Shown piece by piece: positions 41,663 to 50,108 of a stretch of DNA of 64,000 nucleotides. Source of the DNA: Mesorhizobium sp. 131-2-1 (lineage in GTDB: Bacteria > Pseudomonadota > Alphaproteobacteria > Rhizobiales > Rhizobiaceae); assembly GCF_016756535.1 (NCBI RefSeq), contig NZ_AP023247.1, positions 3,348,501-3,412,500 of the forward strand. The letters are read 5' to 3'. How positions within the stretch are numbered: position 1 is the stretch's first letter; the number at the start of each line of letters is the position of its first letter. The notes beneath the pieces were generated by a model that worked only from the letters and a program-made list of their open reading frames with translations, had not been told where the DNA came from and searched no databases. The position numbers were made by a program, and so were the translations under genes.

Positions 41663-42268
41663 CTAGCGGACGCTGGCGACCGCGTCCTCGCGGCCGTCAT
41701 TGATCGTCACCCAAACGCCCGAATTCTCAGTCGACTGGCGCTTGAGGTAGGTATAGTCGGTGTCGGTCCAGGCCAGCACCTTGGGCTGGAGATTGTCGAG
41801 GATGAACTCGCCAAGGCTGGTGCGCACGGTGAGCACCGCATGGCCGTCGCCGTTCGGCTGCCGCGCCACCGTCATCAGCAGGTCGCCGGCCGGCACGCCG
41901 ATGTTCATCAGCTCGCGGCGCTTTTCCAGCGCGTAGTCCTCGCAGTCGCCAAGGCCGTTGTCGGGGTAGGACCAGACTTCTTCCTTGCCCCACATCTCCA
42001 TGTCGGTGCGCGGCGTGATCCTGGTGTTGACGGAATTGTTGACGCTGACGATCGTCGCCCACAGCTTACGGGTCAGTTCGATCGGCGCCTGCTTCGCCGT
42101 CCGTTCGTTGCATTCCTGCGGAAGCTTCTGGCAGAATTCGTAGTGGCCGACCGGCTGCGTTGTGCGCCCGCCCGTGTGCATGAAAGCCGGTCCCGCATAT
42201 GCCGTTGCCCAAGCGGAAAGCTGCATCGCCATTGCCATGAGCAACAGCTTGCCCCTCGTCTTCTTCAT
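41663..42268 (-). CDS. transglutaminase-like cysteine peptidase (BTLCP)
   Basis: 201 residues with a signal peptide (KLLLMAMAMQLSAWATAYA). The catalytic triad of the bacterial transglutaminase-like cysteine peptidases can be assigned: Cys in GLGDCEDYALEKR, His in GDGHAVLTV, Asp in FILDNLQPKVLAW. The RTDMEMWGKEEVW segment is also typical. In other bacteria relatives (LapG) cleave cell-surface adhesins, but this shorter form is exported; its target is unknown. Confidence 0.88.
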   Translation of the reverse strand: MKKTRGKLLLMAMAMQLSAWATAYAGPAFMHTGGRTTQPVGHYEFCQKLPQECNERTAKQAPIELTRKLWATIVSVNNSVNTRITPRTDMEMWGKEEVWSYPDNGLGDCEDYALEKRRELMNIGVPAGDLLMTVARQPNGDGHAVLTVRTSLGEFILDNLQPKVLAWTDTDYTYLKRQSTENSGVWVTINDGREDAVASVR

Positions 42269-42274
42269 TGTTTA

Positions 42275-42294
42275 GTCTCCCCGTTTGAGGAGAC
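42275..42294 (-). promoter_or_regulatory. hairpin around the ribosome site of the cysteine-peptidase gene
   Basis: On the minus strand GTCTCC and GGAGAC form a 6-bp stem with an 8-base loop, and the second arm includes the GGGGAG ribosome site, about seven bases before the ATG. Closing of the stem would block translation. Regulation (for example by temperature) is possible but unproven. Confidence 0.4.
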
Positions 42295-42530
42295 CATCTC
42301 ATGGGCGGATTTATTTGACGCAAAAACCCGAAGTAGACATTGAGTAAAACGCCAAGAGAATAAGCATAAAATTTGAACTAGCTTGATCTAAAATTCCAAC
42401 GACCCTTGCCAAGGCCGGGATTTTTGACGGGCCGGCCGCGTCATGCGCGGCGCAATTCCGGGCGCTGGCGCGACAAACACAAAACCGGCCGCGATGGGCC
42501 GGTTCGGTTGCTGGTCTCGGGCGCCGTTGG

Positions 42531-43148
42531 TCAGGCGCGCGGCGTGTTGAACTCGGAATCCAGGGTTTCCGGCCGCTGGATGACGGCGAATTCGACGGCG
42601 ACGCCATCCTCGAAATGGCGCACAACCTGGCCGCGCATCGTGCCCAGCATGATCTGCACGCCGATCGCCGGCTTGACGTCGATCTCGACGGCCGCACCCG
42701 AGAGCGACAGGTCGATGATGCGGCACTGGTACTGGCGCCCGTCGGTGAGCTGGAGCACGCTCATCGGATTGCGCGGCGCGACGCGTTCGTGGCGACGGTC
42801 TTCCGGCAGGTCGAGCTCATGCTTGTTGGCAAGCCAGGTCAGTTGCGCGGCGAGCTTGTCCTTCTTGCGGTCCGAGGCAATCACGGTCATCGCGAAGCCG
42901 TCCTGCGAGGTACGGGTCACCACGCCCTCGACACGGCCGATGTGATCGATATAGGCGATGACCTTCTCGCCCGGCATGCCGACACGCTCGGTTCGAAGCG
43001 CAACGTTGCCCGGTGACATGTCGATCACCTGGCACGGGTGCTCGGTGCGGTCCTCCAGCATGAAGCGCCCATAGATCTTGACGCGGACGCGCTGAAAATT
43101 ACGCCTTTCGGCGCGGGACGGCGCATAGTCGACCGCCGTTGACCTCAT
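42531..43148 (-). CDS. tandem PilZ protein
   Basis: 205 residues with two PilZ modules. The first has RRNFQRVRV and VIDMSPGNVAL, the second RRHERVAPR and IIDLSLSGAAV, each near the RxxxR and D/NxSxxG patterns for cyclic di-GMP binding. The second keeps the motif better. No enzyme domain is present, so it probably passes on the signal to partners. The gene lies next to a PAS protein on the same strand. Confidence 0.88.
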   Translation of the reverse strand: MRSTAVDYAPSRAERRNFQRVRVKIYGRFMLEDRTEHPCQVIDMSPGNVALRTERVGMPGEKVIAYIDHIGRVEGVVTRTSQDGFAMTVIASDRKKDKLAAQLTWLANKHELDLPEDRRHERVAPRNPMSVLQLTDGRQYQCRIIDLSLSGAAVEIDVKPAIGVQIMLGTMRGQVVRHFEDGVAVEFAVIQRPETLDSEFNTPRA

Positions 43149-43275
43149 GACTGCCTACACCCCGTTCGCATTCCGCGCGTCGATGCGAGGAATTTCACCG
43201 GGAAATCTACAACAAAGCAGGTTAACAAAGGGAAAAAGCCGAACCCTTGGCGGTCGATCAGGATGCTGGATCCGG

Positions 43276-43914
43276 CTATTCGCCGCGCCCTCCCTCGAAC
43301 ACGACCAGATGGCGGATGCGGCGCGAGCGGCCGAGCGCCGAAAACGTTTCTGGCGGATCGAATTCTGACGGCACAAGCGAGGGAACATTGATCGCAGGCC
43401 GGTTCTTCAGGAACATCGGCTCCTTGTCCGGATCGACGACGCGGATCGAATCGATCAGCGCGTCGATGATCGGGTCGGCGCCCAGCCAGAACGGTCTTTC
43501 GGCGGCGCTGATGACGCCGAGGCAGCGCGGATTCTCGATGCCGCCGTCGAGCGGCAGGGCGAGCAGTTCGAACTTGTTGGAACGGCCGTTGCGGCTGAAG
43601 CCCTCATAGGTGATCAGCACCACGGATTTCTGCTCGAAAACGCCGTGGGCCAGCCGCGAGACGAGCCGCTGGTCCTTCTCGCGCCACAGCGAGGGGAAGG
43701 AGAACCCCTTGAGTTCGCGGCCATAGGTGGCGCAAAGCCTGGTGCCGGCCAACCGGAACACAGCTTCGCCGCGCGTATCCCTTTCCAGGATGAATGTGTC
43801 GGCCAAAAGCGACTTTATGTCGGCGGGCTCCACTTCCGAACGCTTCGGGGCAGGGCGCCCATCACGCAGCTGGTTCCAATATTGGAACAGCGTGATCGAT
43901 CCGTTCTGGTTCAT
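43276..43914 (-). CDS. PAS-domain (PAS_5 type) protein
   Basis: 212 residues. The PAS_5 pattern (IKSLLADTFILERD, AVFRLAGTRLCATYGRELKG, VVLITYEGFSRNG) fills residues 30-150. No output domain follows. The start at 43914 (MNQNGSITLFQYWNQLRDG) is preferred over 43953. Such short PAS proteins are frequent in rhizobia; the ligand is not known. PilZ and PAS genes side by side hint at a small signalling set. Confidence 0.8.
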   Translation of the reverse strand: MNQNGSITLFQYWNQLRDGRPAPKRSEVEPADIKSLLADTFILERDTRGEAVFRLAGTRLCATYGRELKGFSFPSLWREKDQRLVSRLAHGVFEQKSVVLITYEGFSRNGRSNKFELLALPLDGGIENPRCLGVISAAERPFWLGADPIIDALIDSIRVVDPDKEPMFLKNRPAINVPSLVPSEFDPPETFSALGRSRRIRHLVVFEGGRGE

Positions 43915-44494
43915 TGTGTGCTCTTTCGCGCAAACTGTCTTTTCATGTCCCATCGGCGAACAGACAGGGCGCCCTCCGATGACCTACATGCGTTGCGGAG
44001 CAGGATGCGTGCCAGCATCGTTAACACTTGTTCACGGGTCGGGGACGTTAAGGTTAACAAGTCGTTTACGTTGCCGCCGGACCCCGCCTGTGGCACACCA
44101 AAACCACTCCAGAAGCGGTCGTTTCGCGACGATCGGCAGCACTTCAGTTAAGAGTTTCAGGGGAGCAGGGGACTCGACCGGCCGTTCAAGGGGGGACCTT
44201 GAACGGCTTCTTTTTTGATTCGCCCATGCAGCGATTCGCGGGATGACCGACTGGAAGCTCGATCGTGGTCGCGGCAACAGCCATGACCCCGAGCGCAGCT
44301 GCGCCGCACGCCCCTCTGACAGCGCTGCGGGCAGCAGCAACATTTGCCAATGGCGCGCCCCGAAAGAGAAAAATCTGCGTTCCGGGCGGTTCCGCCGCCG
44401 CAGTACCTTTCGTGAATTCGCTTGTCGAGGCGCGACGGCGGCGATCCCGCGGTCCGGAGACGTGTCTTGCCGGCGTATTCCTGGGGAAATTCTC
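43915..44494. other. 580-bp divergent intergenic region
   Basis: Separates the PAS gene from the sugar-binding protein gene. It holds a 7-bp inverted repeat ACTTGTT/AACAAGT at about 44027-44063 near the PAS start and a strong plus-strand terminator at 44182-44216. No gene between them could be supported. The terminator has no rightward gene upstream, so a short transcript from this region is possible. Confidence 0.4.
44182..44216 (+). terminator. strong Rho-independent terminator without an annotated gene
   Basis: CCGTTCAAGG (44182-44191), loop GGGGA, CCTTGAACGG (44197-44206), then CTTCTTTTTT. A perfect 10-bp stem and a good T run. It reads rightward and stands about 280 bases before the sugar-binding protein start, so it ends something transcribed from the region 43920-44180. 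Confidence 0.85.
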
Positions 44495-45534
44495 ATGAAG
44501 GCTTCTATTCTTGGACTGTTCACCGCCAGCCTGCTTGCCTGTGCCGGACCGGTCGGGGCGGCTCACGCCGCCGGGCTCGCCGGCGCTCCGGCGCCCTTCG
44601 ACAAGGGCGGCGTGAAGGTGGCGCTGGTCACCTTCATCTCGGCCGGCGATTTCTTCCAGGCCTATCAGGCCGGCGCGACGAAGCAGGCGAAGGCGCTCGA
44701 CATCGACCTGCAGATCTTCTCCGGCCGGCAGGACGCGGCCGCCCAGACCAGATCGAGCAGGCGATCAATCTCGGCGTGCAGGCGATCATCATCGACCATG
44801 GCCAGCCCGAAGCGCTGAAGGATGTGGCGCAGAAGGCGCTCGATGCCGGCATCAAGGTCGTCGCCTTCGACGTCAATCTCGACAATCCGACGATCCCGCA
44901 GGTCGAACAGTCCGATCACGAGCTTGCCAAGGCAGCGCTCGGCCAGGCGCTCAAGGACAACGGCGCATCGTTCCAGGCGGGTTATGTCTATGTCGCCGGC
45001 TTCGCGCCGCTCGACCGCCGCAACGAGATCTGGGACGAGACCAGGAAGGCCAACCCCGGCATCGTCGAGAAGGCGCGCTGGGGAACGGTCAATGACACGA
45101 CCGCGGTGTCGACGGCCGACCAGACCAAGGCGGCGTTCCAGGCCAATCCCGATATCAGCGTCGTCTTTGCGCCCTATGACGAATTCGCGCGCGGCGTGAA
45201 GCTCGCCACCGACGAGCTCGGCATATCGAGCAAGGTGAAGATCTATTCGGCCGACGTGTCCACCGCCGACATCACCGAGATCACCGCGGAAGGAAGTCCG
45301 TGGGTCGCAACCGCCGCCACCAATCCGGCCGTCGTCGGCGCGGTTTCGGTGCGGGCCGCAGCCAAGCTGATCGCCGGCGAGGATCCGGGCCACAACATCG
45401 TCGTCAAGCCGGTGCTGCTGACCCAGGAAGAGCTGCGCAAGAACGGCATCAAGACAATCGAGGAGCTCGACGCCAAGCTTCCCGCCTTCGGCCAGAGCGA
45501 CGCCGCCGCCGCCAGTTGGATCCCTTCCAACTGA
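44495..45534 (+). pseudogene. sugar ABC transporter substrate-binding protein, frameshifted
   Basis: Periplasmic-binding protein of the ribose type. Frame 2 from the ATG at 44495 gives a signal peptide (MKASILGLFTASLLACAGPV) and VKVALVTFISAGDFFQAYQAG to SGRQDAAAQT; from about 44750 the family sequence continues in frame 1 (DQIEQAINLGVQAIIIDHGQ) to the stop. The break lies at CAGACCAGATC, where relatives would need one more GACC. It is either a real 4-bp deletion or a sequence error. The rest of the reading frame is undamaged. Confidence 0.85.
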
Positions 45535-45612
45535 TCAATTGCTCCTCTCCCTCGCTTGCCGCGCGGGAGAGGAGAAATTGCCGAAAGGCTTGGGCTACCT
45601 TTACTCCCTTGC

Positions 45613-45906
45613 CTAACCGCCGCTGATTGCCGTCAGGATAAAGACCTCGGTGTTGGGCGCGAGCCTGGTTTTCAGGGTCGCCCTCTCGCCATCGACGAAG
45701 ACGTTCATATGGCGGCGGATCGCAGGGCGGGAATCGCAGATTCGGTCGCGCATGCCGGGCCAGCGCGCGTCCAGCCCGTCGATCATTTCCTTCACGGTCG
45801 AGGCCGGCAGTTCGACCCGGCGCGGCGCGCCAGGAAACAGGTCGATGAGCACGCCCGGGAGCCGCGCGACGACAAGGGACGCACTGCGGGTGGTGTCGTT
45901 CGGCAT
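45613..45906 (-). CDS. MoaD/ThiS-like small protein
   Basis: 97 residues with a ubiquitin-like fold: VVARLPGVLIDLFPGAPRRVELPA, MNVFVDGERATLKTRLAPNTEVFILTAISGG. The terminal Gly-Gly, the reactive end of MoaD and ThiS, is kept. Its start lies five bases after the stop of the BNR-repeat gene, so the two are made together; this pairing is found in other proteobacteria. A sulphur-carrier role is inferred from the fold. Confidence 0.75.
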   Translation of the reverse strand: MPNDTTRSASLVVARLPGVLIDLFPGAPRRVELPASTVKEMIDGLDARWPGMRDRICDSRPAIRRHMNVFVDGERATLKTRLAPNTEVFILTAISGG

Positions 45907-45911
45907 TTGCG

Positions 45912-46994
45912 TTACTCGCTCACCACCATCGCCTCGACGGACAGGATCGTGGGCAGATGCTGAGCGATCTCCGACCAGTTTTCGCCTTCGTTGGCACTGG
46001 CGAAAAGCGAGCCGCCGCTGGTGCCGAAATAGACGCCGGCCGGCTCGAGGCTGTCGGTCGCCATAGCCTGCCGCAACACGCCCGCGTAGCAGTTCTCCTG
46101 CGGCAGGCCCTTGCGCTCGTCCAACCAGGTGGCGCCGGCATCCTGCGTCTTCCAGACCGCTGCCTTCGCGTCCGGCACGTAGCGGCCGGCACTGTCGCCG
46201 TTGAGCGGCAGAAGGAAGAGCGTGTCGGCGTCGCGCGGATGCGTGGCCGCAGGAAATCCGAAGGTCGAGGGAAGGCCCTTCTCGATGCTCTGCCAGTTCT
46301 TGCCGCCGTCGTCGGAGCGGTACATGCCGCAATGGTTCTGCTGGTAGAGCCGATCGGGCTTGCCGGGCGCCATCACCAGGCAGTGCACGCACTGGCCGAA
46401 CTCCGGATAGTTCTGTCCGTCAGGCAGGAAGTCGGCGCGGGTGCCGCGGTTGCGCGGCTCCCACGTCTTGCCGCCGTCCCAGGTGTAGAACACGCCTGCG
46501 GACGAGATGCCCACCCAGATCTGCCCCTCGTCCCTGGGGTGCGTGACGATGGAATGGAGGATGAGGCCGGCGCCGCCCGGGTTCCAGTCCTTGCGGCTTG
46601 GGTGACGCTGCAGGCCCTCGATGTGGCTCCAGGTGGCGCCGTCGTCGTCGGAGCGAAACAGCCCGGCCGGCTGCACGCCGGCATAGAGGCTGCCGTTGCG
46701 CCTGGCGAGGCTCCACACCGCCTTGATCGGCTCCTCGCCAGCCTCGTAGGCCAAGCCCTCGCTGGAATGCGTCCAGGTCTCGCCAAGGTCGTCCGACTTC
46801 CAGACCGCCGGACCGAACCACTCGTTGCCGCCGGCGCCGTAGATCGCGCCGGTCGCGGGGTCGCCGACGACATGGTTCATCGGCCAGTGCTCGCAGAACG
46901 GACCGCGCAGCTTCCACGACCCGCGCCGGCCATCGCTCTCGGTGATGAAGGCGCCTTTTTTCGTGCCGATGAGGACCAGGACTTTTTCCGGCAT
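45912..46994 (-). CDS. BNR-repeat (sialidase-like propeller) protein
   Basis: 360 residues. Asp-box repeats of the S-x-D-x-G-x-T-W kind recur: KSDDLGETW, RSDDDGATW, TWDGGKTW, RSDDGGKNW and KTQDAGATW, giving a beta propeller. The catalytic residues of sialidases are not evident and there is no signal peptide, so this is not a secreted sialidase. Genes of this kind often pair with a MoaD-like gene, as here; their function is not known to me. Confidence 0.8.
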   Translation of the reverse strand: MPEKVLVLIGTKKGAFITESDGRRGSWKLRGPFCEHWPMNHVVGDPATGAIYGAGGNEWFGPAVWKSDDLGETWTHSSEGLAYEAGEEPIKAVWSLARRNGSLYAGVQPAGLFRSDDDGATWSHIEGLQRHPSRKDWNPGGAGLILHSIVTHPRDEGQIWVGISSAGVFYTWDGGKTWEPRNRGTRADFLPDGQNYPEFGQCVHCLVMAPGKPDRLYQQNHCGMYRSDDGGKNWQSIEKGLPSTFGFPAATHPRDADTLFLLPLNGDSAGRYVPDAKAAVWKTQDAGATWLDERKGLPQENCYAGVLRQAMATDSLEPAGVYFGTSGGSLFASANEGENWSEIAQHLPTILSVEAMVVSE

Positions 46995-47155
46995 TTTCTC
47001 CTCCCGTTTGCATACCTACCATCAAGGACGGCGGAGCGTGGGCCTAGCCGACAGGGTTGGAGATTTTTTTGCAGTCTAACCCCGTCGACGCCAAGGTGAG
47101 AAGATATGCCGCCGCAATTACGGACGGAAAACCGCAACACACTCTGGAATTGCTC

Positions 47156-48169
47156 TCAACGCTTCTTTCCCAGGCCGAAGGTCGCCGCCAGCGCGCCGAC
47201 CAGCACGACGCCCTTGACGAAATCCTGTGTGTAATAGGGGGCATTCAGCATGGTGAGGCCGTTGAGCAGCACGCCGACGAAGATCGCGCCGACGACCGTG
47301 CCGATCACATGCGGGCGGCGCTTGTCGAGCACGGCATAGCCGATCAGCGAGGCCGCGACCGCGTCGAGCAGGAGCGAATTGCCGGCCGAGACGTCGCCGC
47401 GGCCGACGCGCGAGGCGACGATCAGCCCGCCGAGCGACGCCAGCGTGCCCGAAATGACATAGGCGGAGAGACGATAGGCCTTGGTCGGCGCGCCGGAGAG
47501 ATGCGCGGCCGTCTCGTTGCCGCCGATGGCGTAGAAGACGCGACCCCAGCGCGTGCGTTCCATCAGGAACCAGGCGAGGAACGCGACGAGCGCCATCACC
47601 ACGACGGACAGCGGAACCAGGTCGAAGAGCCGCGAGCGCCCGAGGATCAGGAAAGCCGGATCGTAGGCGCCGGGAACCGTCGAGCCATCGGGAAGCACCA
47701 TGCCGGCGGTGATCGAGCGGCCGCCGGTCGGGATCAGCTGCAGGCCGGCGAGCAGGAACATGGTCGCGAGCGTGGCGAGAAGGTCCGGCACGCCGACGCG
47801 GACGATCAGCAGCCCGTTGGCGAGGCCGATCAAAGCGCCCATCAGCAGCACCAGCGCCATCGTTTCGGCGGCATCCATCTGCCATACGACCATGGCGTAG
47901 CTCGCCGCCATCACCGCGGAGGCGGCGATGCTGCCGACCGAGAGATCGAAGCCGTCCGCCGCCATGGTGATCGACACGCCGACGCCGAGGATCGCGACCA
48001 CCGAAACCGCCTGCAGGATCGAGAACAGGTTGGCCGAGCGGATGAAGGCGGGCTGCACATGCCAGAAGCCGACCACCATCAGGGCGAGCAGCGCGAAGAG
48101 CGCGTACCGGCGTATCTCGCGCAGAAGCGAGGGGCGTGGAGCGGCATGCGTTGTCGTCAGGTTGGTCAT
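47156..48169 (-). CDS. sugar ABC transporter permease (RbsC-like)
   Basis: 337 residues with eight or more hydrophobic segments, for example YALFALLALMVVGFW and MALVLLMGALIGLANGLLIV. The family loops ITMAADGFDLSVGSIAASA, IPTGGRSIT and GRVFYAIGGNETAAHLSG mark the ribose/xylose permease type. The ATG overlaps the stop of the ATPase gene (ATGA), so both are translated together. Its binding-protein partner, in the opposite direction at 44495, is damaged. Confidence 0.9.
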   Translation of the reverse strand: MTNLTTTHAAPRPSLLREIRRYALFALLALMVVGFWHVQPAFIRSANLFSILQAVSVVAILGVGVSITMAADGFDLSVGSIAASAVMAASYAMVVWQMDAAETMALVLLMGALIGLANGLLIVRVGVPDLLATLATMFLLAGLQLIPTGGRSITAGMVLPDGSTVPGAYDPAFLILGRSRLFDLVPLSVVVMALVAFLAWFLMERTRWGRVFYAIGGNETAAHLSGAPTKAYRLSAYVISGTLASLGGLIVASRVGRGDVSAGNSLLLDAVAASLIGYAVLDKRRPHVIGTVVGAIFVGVLLNGLTMLNAPYYTQDFVKGVVLVGALAATFGLGKKR

Positions 48170-49761
48170 CTCGGGTCCCCGGCGGTCTCCTCGCCCTCGA
48201 CCTTGTCGATCTGGTCGGTGAGCGGGCCATGGCCGTCTTCGGCCGCATGAAGGGAATGGTTGCGCATGACGAGGATGCGGTCGGCAACCTCCAGCGCTTC
48301 CTCGGTGTCGCTGGTCGCGATCAGGGTCGCCGAACCGCGCTGGTTGCTGCGGATGGCGGCGATCAGGTCGGCGCGAGCGCCGACATCGACGCCCTGGAAC
48401 GGCTCGTCGAGCAGGAGCAGCCGGCAAGGCGCCGCCTGCCAGCGGGCGAGCACGACCTTCTGCTGGTTGCCGCCGGAAAGTTCGTCGAGCGTGTCGTCCC
48501 CACCGCGCGCCTTGATGCCGAGCCGCGCGATCGCCTCGGCGGCAACTTTGCGCTCGCGCTGGGTCCGGAGCAGGCCGCCGGGGAACCAGCGGCTGAGATG
48601 CGGCAGGGCGATCGTGCCGGCGATGGAGGCGCCGGGGACTTCCGGCGGCAGCAGCGAGGATTGCCAGCGATCCTCGGCGACCATGAAGACGCCGTTCTCG
48701 ATCGACTGTCCTGGCCCGTTCGAAAGCCAGGGTTTTCCATCGAGCTCGAACTTGCCTTCGGCAAGGGTTTCGAGGCCGAACAGCGCGCGCAGCAGCCGGC
48801 TCTTGCCGGAACCAAGCGTGCCGGTGATAGCAACGACTTCGCCCGACCGAAGATCGAGGTCGAAGGGCGCGGCGCCAGCGACCAGCCTGGCGCCCTTGAC
48901 CGACAGGGCCACCGGCGCGGTCGACGCCTTGCCGCGATGGGTGGCGGCTTCCAGCGGCCGGCCGATCATGGCGGCCACCGCCGCCGGGAAGTCGATCGGC
49001 CTGGCAAAGGCGCCGACCATGCGGCCGCCGCGCATGACAACGGCGCGGTCGGCGATCGCGGCGAGATCGCCGAGTCGGTGCGAAATGTAGAGCACCGCCA
49101 TGCCGCTTGCGCGCAGCCGCCGGATGACGGCGAACAGCCGCTCAGCCTCCGTGGCCGAAAGGCTCGATGTCGGCTCGTCGAGGATCAGCACGGAGGCGCT
49201 CGCCGCGACGGCGCGGGCGATGGCGATCAACTGCCGTTCCGCCGGGCGCAGGTCGATGAAGTCGCGATCGAGCGGCAGGTCGAGATCGATCAGCGCCGCG
49301 ATCTCCTGCGCGCGCCTGCGGATCGACCTGTTCGAGACGAGAAAACGCCCGCCAGGGCTGCAAAGCTCGTCGAGCACAAGGTTCTCGGCGACCGCCAAGC
49401 CGGCCGCCCCCGCTTGGTCGGTTGCCTGGTGCACCGTCGCGATGCCGGCGGCCTTGGCGGCGCTGGGCGAGGCGAAGGTAACCGCCTTGCCGCCAAGGCC
49501 GATCGTGCCGGCATCGGGCGTGTAGGAACCAGAAAGGATCTTCACCAGGGTCGACTTGCCGGCGCCGTTGGCGCCCATCAGCGCCACGACCTCGCCCGGC
49601 GCGATGGTAAGATCCGCGCCGGCGAGGGCATGCGTCGGCCCGAAGGACTTTTCGATGCCGGCAACGGAGACGGCAATGGCGGGGGCGGTTTGTGGCAAGG
49701 TGCGTGGGCTTCGGCTGGTAACGGTGCGCTCGGGGCGGCGGGTGATGGTCGCGTTTGTCAC
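48166..49761 (-). CDS. sugar ABC transporter ATP-binding protein (RbsA-like)
   Basis: 531 residues, two nucleotide-binding domains in one chain. The first has Walker A GANGAGKST near residue 65 and ILILDEPTSSLS; its signature is replaced by RPAERQLIAIARA. The second has a Walker A-like GTLGSGKSR, an intact LSGGNQQK and LLLLDEPFQGVDVG. A GTG start at 49761 overlaps a TGA of a gene remnant. The usual permease follows at once. It energises sugar import. Confidence 0.88.
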   Translation of the reverse strand: MTNATITRRPERTVTSRSPRTLPQTAPAIAVSVAGIEKSFGPTHALAGADLTIAPGEVVALMGANGAGKSTLVKILSGSYTPDAGTIGLGGKAVTFASPSAAKAAGIATVHQATDQAGAAGLAVAENLVLDELCSPGGRFLVSNRSIRRRAQEIAALIDLDLPLDRDFIDLRPAERQLIAIARAVAASASVLILDEPTSSLSATEAERLFAVIRRLRASGMAVLYISHRLGDLAAIADRAVVMRGGRMVGAFARPIDFPAAVAAMIGRPLEAATHRGKASTAPVALSVKGARLVAGAAPFDLDLRSGEVVAITGTLGSGKSRLLRALFGLETLAEGKFELDGKPWLSNGPGQSIENGVFMVAEDRWQSSLLPPEVPGASIAGTIALPHLSRWFPGGLLRTQRERKVAAEAIARLGIKARGGDDTLDELSGGNQQKVVLARWQAAPCRLLLLDEPFQGVDVGARADLIAAIRSNQRGSATLIATSDTEEALEVADRILVMRNHSLHAAEDGHGPLTDQIDKVEGEETAGDPR

Positions 49762-49915
49762 CCGCTATATTCCATGATCGCCAGGCCCGCATTGTAGTCG
49801 GACGAATAGACAATGCCATTGGCATCGACGAACGCGTCGGTCGACTGGATCACCCGCGGCCGGTTCGGGCACTTGTCGACCCATGTGGAGACCCCTTTGA
49901 AATCGGCGGCATTCT
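49758..49915 (-). pseudogene. 3' end of an LVIVD-like repeat protein gene
   Basis: A frame without start but with a stop at 49758 gives NRPRVIQSTDAFVDANGIVY and then SSDYNAGLAIMEYSG, the C-terminal pattern of LVIVD-repeat proteins (a propeller-like secreted family). Everything upstream is missing, and an in-frame TAG precedes it. Its TGA overlaps the GTG start of the ATPase gene, so this was probably once the first gene of the transporter operon. The family call rests on a short stretch. Confidence 0.5.
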
Positions 49916-50108
49916 AGGCAGGGCCCCCCAACGCTTCCGAGAACGCGCGTTGCGAGTTTCGCAAACCCTGGAGCATTTCCGCGTTGTTTCCTTCGGGTTC
50001 TTAGCAAATGAAGGCGAGGCCGCACCGCACGCTTTGGGAAACAGAATTGTTTCAACTCGGGCGCCCTTGCTCTAAAGCTCGCCGATCGAATCCCAGGATG
50101 CTTTGTCA

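Noticed and set aside
41589..44181. A shared 14-base word GGGGACTCGACCGG at 41589 and 44168
   Set aside because: A match of this length within 64 kb of GC-rich DNA is expected by chance, and the flanks differ.
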